From contig NZ_BOPG01000017.1 in NCBI RefSeq assembly GCF_016863635.1, positions 1-64,000 on the forward strand: DNA of 64,000 nt. Direction: 5' to 3'. Positions 48,050 to 55,776 of the stretch are shown in pieces. Below the pieces are notes generated by a model. It was given only the letters and a program-made list of their open reading frames with translations, had not been told where the DNA came from and ran no database searches. This stretch comes from Virgisporangium aurantiacum (GTDB lineage Bacteria; Actinomycetota; Actinomycetes; Mycobacteriales; Micromonosporaceae). Made by a program: the position numbers and the translations under genes. Position 1 is the stretch's first letter. Each line of letters begins with the position of its first letter.

Positions 48050-49186
48050 ATGGACGAGTACGACGTCGCCGTCATCGGGGCGGGGCCGGCCGGCTCGGCC
48101 GCCGCACTCGCCGCGCGGCGGAAGGGCGCGTCGGTGGTGCTCGTCGACCGCAGCGACTTCCCCCGCGACAAGCCCTGCGGCGACGGCATCGCACCGCACG
48201 CCCTCGACGTCCTGCGCGGCCTCGGCGTCACCACGGCCGTCGACGGGTTCGCGCCGGTTCCGGTGCTCCGCCTGCGGTCGCCGGGCGGCGTCGTGGTCGG
48301 GCGCCGCCTCGCCCGGCCGGCCTTCACCGTCCCCCGCACGATCTTCGACGCCGGCCTGGTCGCGGCCGCTTTGGCCGCCGGCGCCATCTGGCGCCGCCGG
48401 GCCGTGCGCACTTTGCGATATGACGCCCACCGCGTCCACGTGAACGACGACTTCGCGGCGCGGGTGGTGATCGGCGCCGACGGCGCCGGCTCGACGGTGC
48501 GCCGGTTCCTCGGCCACCCGCGCAACCCCGACGGGCACCTGGCGCTCGCGATCCGCGGCTACGCACCGGCGCCCGACGGCCCGCCGGAGCAGCGCATCGT
48601 CACGGCCGCCGCGCACTGGCCGGCGTACGCGTGGGCGTTCCCGATCGGCGACGGCCGGGCCAACGTCGGGTACGGCGAGGTGCTCCGCGGCCCAGCGGTC
48701 ACCCGCGAGCACCTGTTGGAACGGCTGGCCGCCCTGCTCCCCGACGTCGACCCGGCCGGCGTCACCGGCCTGAAGGCCCACCTGCTCCCCCTGTCGACCC
48801 GGCGGCCACCGCCCGGGCGGGGACGCGTGCTGCTCGCCGGCGACGCGTTGTCGCTCATCAACCCGTTCACCGGCGAGGGCATCTTCTACGCGGTCCAATC
48901 CGGGGCAATTGCCGGCGAAGCCGCCGCTCACGCCGTCACCGATGGTTCTGACGCCGACGCGGCCCGGCGGTATGCCGCGGACCTGAACCGGCGACTGCGC
49001 CGCCACCTGCGACACAGCGGCGTGGCGGCGGCGCTCGGCCGGCGCCGGTTCATGGTCGACGCGGCCGTGCGCGCGGCGCGCGACCATCAGCGCGTGTTCG
49101 ACACCATGGTGGAACTCGGGCTGGGCGACGGCACGCTCACGGCCGCGACGCTGGCCCGGATCGGCGGCGGTATCGTGCGGCGGTGA
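48050..49186 (+). CDS. Geranylgeranyl-reductase-type flavoprotein
   Basis: A 378-residue FAD-dependent oxidoreductase of the geranylgeranyl reductase family. FAD-binding GxGxxG is VAVIGAGPAGSAAALAARR; family motifs are FPRDKPCGDGIAPHALDVL and LAGDALSLINPFTGEGIFYA. It would reduce double bonds of an isoprenoid or hydroxylate an aromatic product; quinone or carotenoid side chains are the usual substrates. TAGGCT at 48037-48042 lies seven bases before the ATG, so the gene is probably leaderless. Four-base overlap (GTGA) with the deaminase gene. Confidence 0.88.
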   Translation: MDEYDVAVIGAGPAGSAAALAARRKGASVVLVDRSDFPRDKPCGDGIAPHALDVLRGLGVTTAVDGFAPVPVLRLRSPGGVVVGRRLARPAFTVPRTIFDAGLVAAALAAGAIWRRRAVRTLRYDAHRVHVNDDFAARVVIGADGAGSTVRRFLGHPRNPDGHLALAIRGYAPAPDGPPEQRIVTAAAHWPAYAWAFPIGDGRANVGYGEVLRGPAVTREHLLERLAALLPDVDPAGVTGLKAHLLPLSTRRPPPGRGRVLLAGDALSLINPFTGEGIFYAVQSGAIAGEAAAHAVTDGSDADAARRYAADLNRRLRRHLRHSGVAAALGRRRFMVDAAVRAARDHQRVFDTMVELGLGDGTLTAATLARIGGGIVRR

Positions 49187-49680
49187 CGGTCGATCTCATG
49201 GGGGCCGCCCTTCGGGTGGCGGAGGACGCGCTCGCGGCCGGGGAACTGCCGATCGGCGCGGTGGTGGCGGTCGGCGACGAGATCGTGGCCCGGGCCTGGA
49301 CCCGCGACGTGGGCCTCGACCGGCGGCTCGCGCACGCCGAGATGCTCGCGCTCACCGAGGCCGATTCGGTGTTGGGATGGCGCCCGCGGGCCGGACCGGT
49401 GCGGCTGGCCACCACGCTGGAGCCGTGCGTGATGTGCCTCGGCGCGGCGATGGCGATGCGGGTCGACGAGGTGCACTACGGTCTGGCGGCGCGGGCCGAC
49501 GGCGCGGTTTCCCTGCTGCGCGACTGGCGTCCGCACGCGGCGATGGACTGGTACCGGCTGCCTCTGCTGCACGGCCCGTCCTACCCCGACGAATGCCGGG
49601 CCTTGTTCCGGCGCTACGTCGACACGATGCCCGACTCCGGTTTCCGCCGGTGGGCCTCCTTCACGGCGTCCGATGCATGA
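49183..49680 (+). CDS. Nucleoside/tRNA-adenosine deaminase family protein
   Basis: A 165-residue zinc deaminase. HAEMLAL supplies His and the catalytic Glu, and EPCVMCLGAAMAMRVDEVHY the two zinc cysteines. It resembles TadA, which makes inosine at tRNA position 34, but the C-terminal 35 residues (YPDECRALFRRYVDTMPDSG) differ from classical TadA, so guanine or cytosine deamination is possible. It starts with GTG overlapping the flavoprotein stop and overlaps the next gene by eight bases. Confidence 0.85.
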   Translation: MTVDLMGAALRVAEDALAAGELPIGAVVAVGDEIVARAWTRDVGLDRRLAHAEMLALTEADSVLGWRPRAGPVRLATTLEPCVMCLGAAMAMRVDEVHYGLAARADGAVSLLRDWRPHAAMDWYRLPLLHGPSYPDECRALFRRYVDTMPDSGFRRWASFTASDA

Positions 49681-50461
49681 CTTCATCGGTGGGCTGCCGC
49701 CTTCGCTGGCCGTCCAGAAGCGATTGCTGGCCGGCCTGCTGACCGCCGTCGAGGCCGACGACCGCTGGGAGTGGCTGGAACTGGGCTGCTCCGTGGCCGC
49801 CGGGCGGGGCGACGAACTGTCCGACCTCGACATGGGTCTGGGTTATCTCGACGAGGCCGTCGTGTCCACAGTGGACGGAATCCTCCGCGCCCTCGGCGAC
49901 GTGGTCGACGTGTCCGCCCAGCCCTACGGCGGCCTGCCGCGCTGGTGGGTCCAGTACGCCGACGGCGGCCAGATCGACCTGGTGGCCATGCCCGCCGCCG
50001 ACCGCCGGGGCCTGCCGCCGGGATCGGTGGCGTTGCTGGACCGCGCCGGTCGCCTGTCGGTGCCGGTCCGGCCCTCGATGCTGTCGGCGTCGCCCGACGA
50101 CCCGCGCAACTGGCTGCTCGACGGCTGGGAGGCGTTGAGCAACGTCGCCAAGTACCTTCGGCGCGGTTCGCTGCTGGAGGCGCTCGACCAGGTCCACCGC
50201 GCCCGCGAGCGCGTCTTCCAGTTGTGGGCGGCGGGTTCCGGCGTCCCGTACCCCGCGTTCGGCCTGACCAGCCTGCTCGACGAGCCCGGCCCGTCCCTCC
50301 CACCGGGAATCCACGCCACCTACGCCGTCCCCGAGTACGAGTCGGTAAAGGCCGCCGCCCTGGCCACCGCCACCCTGCTGGCACAGGCCGCGCACCACGC
50401 CCAGCGCGACCTCGACACCCCGTTACGCGCGTACGTGACGTCCCGCCTCCACACCGCCTGA
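49673..50461 (+). CDS. Nucleotidyltransferase-fold protein
   Basis: A 262-residue protein with an N-terminal minimal nucleotidyltransferase domain: ELGCSVAAGRGDELSDLDMG gives the G-x-G-R-x-D-x-x-S-D-x-D pattern, and QIDLVAMP the third carboxylate. A helical C-terminal half resembles KNTase/HEPN-like partner helices (LLEALDQVHRARERVFQLWA). It could modify an antibiotic, tRNA or protein by nucleotide transfer. It overlaps the deaminase gene by eight bases. Confidence 0.8.
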   Translation: MHDFIGGLPPSLAVQKRLLAGLLTAVEADDRWEWLELGCSVAAGRGDELSDLDMGLGYLDEAVVSTVDGILRALGDVVDVSAQPYGGLPRWWVQYADGGQIDLVAMPAADRRGLPPGSVALLDRAGRLSVPVRPSMLSASPDDPRNWLLDGWEALSNVAKYLRRGSLLEALDQVHRARERVFQLWAAGSGVPYPAFGLTSLLDEPGPSLPPGIHATYAVPEYESVKAAALATATLLAQAAHHAQRDLDTPLRAYVTSRLHTA

Positions 50462-50467
50462 CCCCGT

Positions 50468-50523
50468 CCGCGATCTTGGACTCCGTGCGGGCCTGGAGCA
50501 CCGTGCGGAGTCCAAGATCGCGG
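50468..50523. repeat. Perfect 18-bp inverted repeat
   Basis: Arms 50468-50485 and 50506-50523 (CCGCGATCTTGGACTCCG and its reverse complement) flank a 20-base loop. CCGTGCGG is also directly repeated at 50483 and 50501. It lies between tandem plus-strand genes, so it may terminate the upstream transcript. It shares the CGATCTTG start of the elements at 16.7 and 42.4 kb, but not their inner arm or loop. Confidence 0.8.
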
Positions 50524-50573
50524 CGACGCCGCGGCGAATTGACAAGTTTTCTTTTCTATTGGAGAGTGGCTGC

Positions 50574-51170
50574 ATGGCCGACCGGGTGGCTTTGCTCGAA
50601 GAGCCCGACACGCTGCGTGGCGCGCTCGCCCCGCTGCGGCGGCGCCTGCTCATGCGGTTGTCCGAGCCCGCCTCGGCCACCGAGCTGGCGCCGGAGTTCG
50701 GCGTCAGCCGGCAGAAGCTGAACTACCACCTGCGCAAGCTCGAAGACGCCGGCCTCGTCGAGCTGGTGGCGGTGCGGCAGCGCCGCGGGTTCACCGAGCG
50801 CATGTTCCGGGCCCGGGCCGACGCGTACGTGATCGACCCGGCGCTCGTCAGGGCACCGAACAAGCACAAGGGCGACCGGCATGCCGCCGACCATCTGGTC
50901 GACGTCGCCGCCACCACCGTGCGGGAGGTGGCCCGCATGCAGAATGCGGCCGGCCGCAAGGGGTTGCGGTTGCTGACGTTCACGCTGGAGACCGAGGTCC
51001 ACCTCGCCGCGCCCGCCGACCTGCACGCGTTCACCGAGGAGCTCGCCAAGGCGATGGCCGACGTGGTGGCGCGGTTCGACAGCCCCGGCGGTCGGGCGTA
51101 CCGGGTGGTCGGGGCCGGTCACCCGGCGATCAGAGACACCGAAGAGGAGAACGATGACCGAGCTGCCTGA
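50574..51170 (+). CDS. ArsR-like winged-helix regulator with extended C-terminus
   Basis: A 198-residue regulator with a winged helix at about 15-75 (LAPLRRRLLMRLSEPASATE, then LAPEFGVSRQKLNYHLRKLE). The C-terminal 120 residues form a helical ligand or dimer domain (LTFTLETEVHLAAPADLHAF). GGAGAG lies eight bases before ATG 50574. The upstream sequence ACAAGTTTTCTTTTCTAT (50542-50559) is AT-rich for this genome and probably holds the promoter and operator. It overlaps the SRPBCC partner gene by 17 bases. Confidence 0.87.
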   Translation: MADRVALLEEPDTLRGALAPLRRRLLMRLSEPASATELAPEFGVSRQKLNYHLRKLEDAGLVELVAVRQRRGFTERMFRARADAYVIDPALVRAPNKHKGDRHAADHLVDVAATTVREVARMQNAAGRKGLRLLTFTLETEVHLAAPADLHAFTEELAKAMADVVARFDSPGGRAYRVVGAGHPAIRDTEEENDDRAA

Positions 51171-51888
51171 TGGACCCGTCATCGAGGTCACCGTCGCCGC
51201 GCCCGCCGACGCGGTGTGGGCCGCGCTGCGCGACCCGGACCTGATCCGCCGCTGGCACGGGTGGGACGTCGAAGAGCTGGCCGAGGAGATCCGCACGATC
51301 TACCTCAACGGTGTGACCGAGGATCCCGTCGCGCGCACGCTGGAGATCAACGGCGGCGACCGGTTCACTCTTCACGAAATATCAGACAATTCCACCGTCG
51401 TCCGCATCACCCAGGCGCCCAAGGGCAGCGACCCCGACTGGGTCGACTACTACGACGACATCACCGAGGGCTGGTGGACGTTCCTCCACCAACTGCGGTT
51501 CGCCGTCGAGCGGCACGGCCTGGCCGAGCGTCGCACGATCCTCTTCCACGGCGTGCTCGCCGACCCCCGGCCGATCCTCGACGCGGCCGGCCTCCAGGCG
51601 CTGCGAGCGGTCGAGCCGGGTTCGGCCTACCGCGCGGTCGCGCCCAGCGGGGAAGATCTTTCCGGGACGCTGTGGGCACGCCGGCCGTCGCAGGTCGCGG
51701 TGACGGTCGACGGCTGGGGCGACGGGCTGCTGATCCTCGCCGACCAGCCGGTCAACCCGCACCGGCCGGAGGGCGGGGCGATGCTGCTGCTCACCACGTA
51801 CGGCCTCGGCGACCCGCACTGGGAAGCGTTGAAGGAGCGGTGGGGCGCATGGTGGGAGAAGCACCGGGCGCCCGACCCGTTACCGTAG
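51154..51888 (+). CDS. SRPBCC/AHSA1-like protein
   Basis: A 244-residue protein with an N-terminal SRPBCC domain (VIEVTVAAPADAVWAALRDP, then DLIRRWHGWDVEELAEEI) and a second half that repeats a similar beta-rich fold (LSGTLWARRPSQVAVTVDGW; GGAMLLLTTYGLGDPHWEAL). It is the effector partner of the ArsR-like gene, with overlapping reading frames. This pair is unrelated in detail to the one at 1.2-1.9 kb, since both proteins are about twice as long. Confidence 0.83.
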   Translation: MTELPDGPVIEVTVAAPADAVWAALRDPDLIRRWHGWDVEELAEEIRTIYLNGVTEDPVARTLEINGGDRFTLHEISDNSTVVRITQAPKGSDPDWVDYYDDITEGWWTFLHQLRFAVERHGLAERRTILFHGVLADPRPILDAAGLQALRAVEPGSAYRAVAPSGEDLSGTLWARRPSQVAVTVDGWGDGLLILADQPVNPHRPEGGAMLLLTTYGLGDPHWEALKERWGAWWEKHRAPDPLP

Positions 51889-51892
51889 GTCG

Positions 51893-53098
51893 ATGCCTTC
51901 CGCGTGCCCCCGCTGTGGCCGATCGGTCGACACGTCGGCCCGCCGGTGCCCGTCGTGCGACAAGGTGCTGCGCTCCCCCGTCCAGCTGGCCACCCCGCGC
52001 CCGACGGAGCTGCCGCGGATCACGCGTCCGCAACCACCGCGCTCCACGGCCGAGGTCCGCACCGAGGCCGCGGTCGAGAAGACGCGGGCCGGCGTCCGCG
52101 TCGGGCTGAAGGCCTGGCGGTGGCTTCCGCGGCGGGCGAAGTTCGTGGTCGCCGGCGTGATCGTGGCGCTCGTGGTCGGCGTGCCGGCGACGATCTGGAT
52201 CGTGGGCAAGGTCGCCTACGCACCGGAGGGACCGGTCGAGGACCTGGTGGCGGCATTCAACGACGGCGACCTCGCGCGGGCCGCGGAGCTCGCCGGCTGT
52301 TCGTCGCGGCTGTGCCGCGAAAGCGCGCTGTCGGCCGGCTACCAGGCGCCGGAGAACATGGAGATCGCCGAGGTGGCGATGGGCGGCAGCACCAACCCCG
52401 ACAGCGCCGACGTGATCGTCAGCTACGAACTGGCGGGACAGCGCCAGGAGAGCATCATCCGGGTGAGCCGCGAGCCCGGGCTGCTGCCGAAGAGCTGGTC
52501 GATCCGGTCGGGGGCGGTCGGCACGCTGGAGATCGCCGCGTCGTCGGTGCGGTCGGTGCGGATCGCGGCGCTCGACCTCCAGCCGGCCGCGGGCGGACGC
52601 GAACCCGCGCTGATCGGGCGGTACGAGGTGCGGGTGGGCGCCGACGATCCCCTCTACGAGGGCGAACCGGTACCGGCGACGATCCAGGGTGACCTGCGGA
52701 CCCGCCCGGTCACCAGCGTCAAGCTCACGACGGCGGTGCGGCAGTCGGCCCGGGACGAGGTAGGCACCCAGGTGCGCGCGTTCCTGGAGAAGTGCGCCGC
52801 CTCCGACGCCCAGAAGCCGCGCGTCGACGGCCGGACCTGCCCGTTCTCGTACACCGGCTACTTCCCGCCGGGCTCGTCGGCCGTCTCGTGGCAGCTCGAT
52901 CCGTTGCCGGTGTTCGAGGTGGTCGTGCCCGAGAAGCCGCGCGACGGCGTGGCGCTGGAGGTCCGCACCACCACCCCGGGCTCGGCGACGTTCCGGTACA
53001 CGTTCCGCGAGTCGCCCTACCAGGCCGAGGCGGTGGCGGTCAGCGTCAAGGGCGAGGTCCGCCTCGCCGACGGCAAGATCCAGTTCCTGCCCACCTAG
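51893..53098 (+). CDS. Zinc-ribbon membrane protein
   Basis: A 401-residue protein with an N-terminal zinc ribbon (CPRC at 5-8, CPSC at 19-22), a transmembrane helix at about 85-107 (FVVAGVIVALVVGVPATIWI), and a large outer part of repeated beta strands with paired cysteines (LAGCSSRLCRES; KCAASDAQ...RTCPFSY). Its outer part has duplicated IRSGAVGTLEIAASSV-like and RRTTTPGSATFRYTF-like strands, with no named family recognised. TACCGT at 51881-51886, six bases before the ATG, suggests a leaderless start. The overall plan (ribbon, helix, outer beta domain) is the same as that of the protein at 3281-4201. Confidence 0.75.
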   Translation: MPSACPRCGRSVDTSARRCPSCDKVLRSPVQLATPRPTELPRITRPQPPRSTAEVRTEAAVEKTRAGVRVGLKAWRWLPRRAKFVVAGVIVALVVGVPATIWIVGKVAYAPEGPVEDLVAAFNDGDLARAAELAGCSSRLCRESALSAGYQAPENMEIAEVAMGGSTNPDSADVIVSYELAGQRQESIIRVSREPGLLPKSWSIRSGAVGTLEIAASSVRSVRIAALDLQPAAGGREPALIGRYEVRVGADDPLYEGEPVPATIQGDLRTRPVTSVKLTTAVRQSARDEVGTQVRAFLEKCAASDAQKPRVDGRTCPFSYTGYFPPGSSAVSWQLDPLPVFEVVVPEKPRDGVALEVRTTTPGSATFRYTFRESPYQAEAVAVSVKGEVRLADGKIQFLPT

Positions 53099-53916
53099 GA
53101 GCGGCGCCAGAAGTCGTAGCGGTCGCGGCCGGGGGTGAAACCGGCGGCCTCGGCGATCGCCACGGCCTGGTCGAACCTGGCACCCACCCGGTAGGCCTGG
53201 TGGGCGTCGCTGCCGAAGCTGACGGCGCCGCCGCCCTCCTCGTGCCACCACCGGACCAGCTCCGACGACACCAGCGGGCTGCGGGTGTTGACCTCGAGCA
53301 CCCGCCCCGACGCGGCGAGAGAACGGAACACCGTGCGGTACGCGTCCTCGAAATCCTTCTCCCGGTACGGCCCGCGCGCGTACGACGACCACGACCGGCG
53401 CGGCAGGTCCGCGTGCGCCAGCACCTCGAACGCGGCGCTGCCCTCGACGAGGCGCAGCAACTCCTCGAAGTACATCTCCACAACGACAAAAGGGTCGTAC
53501 CGCTCGAACAGCATGTGCAGCCAGTTCAGCCGGCCGCCGTCGGGGACCGCGTGCAGCGACCCGAGCACGCGCTGGAACGTGCCCTGCCCGAGCACCCCGG
53601 CCAGGCTGCCCGCGAACAGGTGCGCCTCGCCGGCCTCGATGCCGGTCAGGATGCGCAGCTCGGGGAACTTCGACCGGACCCGGTCGATCTCGACCAGGTA
53701 GCCCTCGACGTCGAGCGGCTCGATGTGCCCGCGGCGGGGCAGGGCCAGCTCCTGTTCGGGATCGTCGGCCGCCCACATCGTGAAGTCGACGTGCTCGGTG
53801 AAGGCCACCGCGGGGACGCCCGCGTCGACGGCCCAGCGGCAGCAGTCCTCCATGGTCGTCCCGTACCCGGTGTCGTACGAGAACTCGGAGTGCACATGGT
53901 TGTCGCTGGGTCGCAT
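53095..53916 (-). CDS. PHP-domain phosphatase (histidinol-phosphatase-like)
   Basis: A 273-residue PHP-superfamily metal phosphoesterase. Metal ligands are in DNHVHSEFSYD, FTEHVDF, GIEAGEAH, SLHAV, LAHADL and FGSDAH, all in the order of HisK-type histidinol-phosphatases. It could perform the histidinol phosphate step or a related hydrolysis; no his genes are near. The start at 53916 has a leaderless -10 box (TACGAT, minus strand) seven bases upstream. Confidence 0.88.
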   Translation of the reverse strand: MRPSDNHVHSEFSYDTGYGTTMEDCCRWAVDAGVPAVAFTEHVDFTMWAADDPEQELALPRRGHIEPLDVEGYLVEIDRVRSKFPELRILTGIEAGEAHLFAGSLAGVLGQGTFQRVLGSLHAVPDGGRLNWLHMLFERYDPFVVVEMYFEELLRLVEGSAAFEVLAHADLPRRSWSSYARGPYREKDFEDAYRTVFRSLAASGRVLEVNTRSPLVSSELVRWWHEEGGGAVSFGSDAHQAYRVGARFDQAVAIAEAAGFTPGRDRYDFWRRS

Positions 53917-53921
53917 CGGAT

Positions 53922-53933
53922 TGATCGTAGACT
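53922..53933. promoter_or_regulatory. Overlapping divergent leaderless -10 boxes
   Basis: On the minus strand TACGAT (53929-53924) is seven bases before the PHP gene ATG. On the plus strand TAGACT (53928-53933) is six bases before the AEC transporter GTG at 53940. The two boxes share two bases, so RNA polymerase can open only one side at a time, which would make expression of the two genes mutually exclusive at the level of single initiation events. Confidence 0.6.
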
Positions 53934-53939
53934 CGGCCG

Positions 53940-54899
53940 GTGACGACGGTGATCATCTCGCGGCTCGCCGCGATCTTCGCCGTCGTGGCGGTCGGTTACG
54001 GGTTCGGCCACACGAAGCTGCTGCGGGGTGAGCAGGCCCTCCAGGCGCTCACCAACGTCGCCTTCTACATCCTCACCCCGGCCCTGCTGTTCCGCCTGAC
54101 CGCGACGATCGACCTGGCCGATCTGCCGTGGCAGGTCATCCTCGTGTACTTCGGGCCGACGGTCGCGCTGCTGTTCGCCGTCTACTTCTGGCAGCGCCTC
54201 CGGAGAAGGCGGACCGACGGGCCCGTCGCCGGGCCGGGCATCCGCGCGATCTCGGTGACGTTCAGCAACAGCGTCCAGCTCGGGATCCCGGTGGTCGTCG
54301 GGATCTTCGGTGACGAGGGTCTCACCGTGCACGTCGCGATCGTCAGCGTGCACGCGCTGACGCTGCTGACCATCCTCACCGTGCTCGTGGAACTCGACCT
54401 TGCCAGGGACGGTGAGCGGCCGTCGGTGCTGTCCACCGCGCTCACCACGGCCCGGCGCACCGTGCTGCACCCGGTGGTGGCGCCGGTGATCGTCGGGCTG
54501 CTCTGGAACCTCGCCGGGCTGCCGCTGCCGAAGCCGGCCGACGACATCCTGCAGACGCTCGGCCAGGGCGTGGTGCCGGTCTGCCTGGTGCTGATCGGGC
54601 TGTCGCTCGCGTTCTACGGCGTCACCGGCGTCGGCTGGCCGGCGCTCTACCTGTCGGCCGCCAAGCTGCTGCTGATGCCGGCCGTGGTGCTGGCCGCCGG
54701 GCTCGCCGTCGGCCTGCGCGGAACACCGCTGACGGTCACCGTGCTGTTCGCCGCGCTCCCGATCGGCTCCAACGCGCTGCTGTTCGCCCAGCGCTACCGC
54801 ACGCTGGAGGCCGAGACCACCGCGGCGATCGTCGCGTCGACGCTCGCGTTCGTGGTCACCGGTCCGGCGTGGATCCTGGCGGTGCAGCACATCAGGTAG
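53940..54899 (+). CDS. AEC-family transporter
   Basis: A 319-residue membrane protein of the auxin efflux carrier (AEC) family with about ten transmembrane helices in two halves (VIISRLAAIFAVVAVGYGFG; ALTNVAFYILTPALLFRLTA; ISVTFSNSVQLGIPVVVGIF; VVAPVIVGLLWNLAGLPLPK; VTVLFAALPIGSNALLFAQR). Members export or import organic acids and malonate-like compounds. It starts with GTG from a leaderless promoter shared with the PHP gene. The 3' end overlaps the convergent dehydrogenase by eight bases. Confidence 0.88.
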   Translation: MTTVIISRLAAIFAVVAVGYGFGHTKLLRGEQALQALTNVAFYILTPALLFRLTATIDLADLPWQVILVYFGPTVALLFAVYFWQRLRRRRTDGPVAGPGIRAISVTFSNSVQLGIPVVVGIFGDEGLTVHVAIVSVHALTLLTILTVLVELDLARDGERPSVLSTALTTARRTVLHPVVAPVIVGLLWNLAGLPLPKPADDILQTLGQGVVPVCLVLIGLSLAFYGVTGVGWPALYLSAAKLLLMPAVVLAAGLAVGLRGTPLTVTVLFAALPIGSNALLFAQRYRTLEAETTAAIVASTLAFVVTGPAWILAVQHIR

Positions 54900-55767
54900 A
54901 CCGCAGGAACGCCGCCATCGCGCTGATGTCGCGGTCGGCGTACCCGGCCGCCAGCGCCTCGCCCACCAGCCGGCGGTTCGTGTCGGCCTGGTCCATCCGG
55001 GCGCCGTTCGCGGCGGCCAGCGCCTCCAGCAGCGCCAGGTCCTTCGCCACCAGGTCGAGCCGGAACGCCACCGGCGTGCCGTCCGGGTCCTCGAACGCGG
55101 CCCGCTTGTAGTGGACGAACGGCGCCGCCACCGCGCTCGCCGCGAACACCTCGTACGCCGCCCGCCGGTCGACGCCGGCCCGCTCGGCCAGCACCAGCGC
55201 CTCCGACACCGCCTGGTTCAGGCTGTGTACCACGCCGTTGACCACGAGCTTCATCGTGGCGCCGGACCCCAGCGGCCCCAGGTGGAGCACCCTCGACGCG
55301 AACGCCGCGAGCACCGGCCGGGCCGTGTCGAGCGCCGCCGCGTCGCCGCCGGCGAGCACGGTGACCTCGCCGCGCTCGACCACCGGCACGCTCCCCGACA
55401 CCGGCGCGTCGAGCAGCGTCGCGCCCGCCGCCGCCACCGGCCCGGCCAGCGCGCGCACCGTCTCCGGGCTCACCGTGCTGGTCTCCGCCACCACGGCGCC
55501 GGGGCGCAGGCCGGCCACCAGCCCGTCCGTCCCCTCGTAGGTGGCCGCCACCGCCGCGTCGTCCGCCAGCGAGACCACGACGACCCGGGCGGACGCCGCG
55601 GCCGCCCGCGCGGAGGTCGCGACCTCCGCGCCGGTGCGGGCCGCGAGGGCGGCGGCGCGGCTCCCGGTTCGGTTGAAAACCGTGACGGGACGCCCGTGAG
55701 CGCGCAGCCGGGCGACCATCGCCGCCCCCATGTTGCCGGTACCGATGACGGCGACGGTCTCGTCCAT
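54892..55767 (-). CDS. NAD(P)-dependent beta-hydroxyacid dehydrogenase family protein
   Basis: A 291-residue member of the 3-hydroxyisobutyrate/6-phosphogluconate dehydrogenase family. Rossmann motif VAVIGTGNMGAAMVARLRAH, TVFNRTGSRAA suggesting NADP(H) preference (Asn-Arg after the second strand), substrate loop LLDAPVSGSV, and catalytic Lys in GSGATMKLVVNGVVHS. Substrate unknown. It ends next to the SARP gene without overlap. Confidence 0.9.
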   Translation of the reverse strand: MDETVAVIGTGNMGAAMVARLRAHGRPVTVFNRTGSRAAALAARTGAEVATSARAAAASARVVVVSLADDAAVAATYEGTDGLVAGLRPGAVVAETSTVSPETVRALAGPVAAAGATLLDAPVSGSVPVVERGEVTVLAGGDAAALDTARPVLAAFASRVLHLGPLGSGATMKLVVNGVVHSLNQAVSEALVLAERAGVDRRAAYEVFAASAVAAPFVHYKRAAFEDPDGTPVAFRLDLVAKDLALLEALAAANGARMDQADTNRRLVGEALAAGYADRDISAMAAFLRST

Positions 55768-55776
55768 GGCCGCAGG

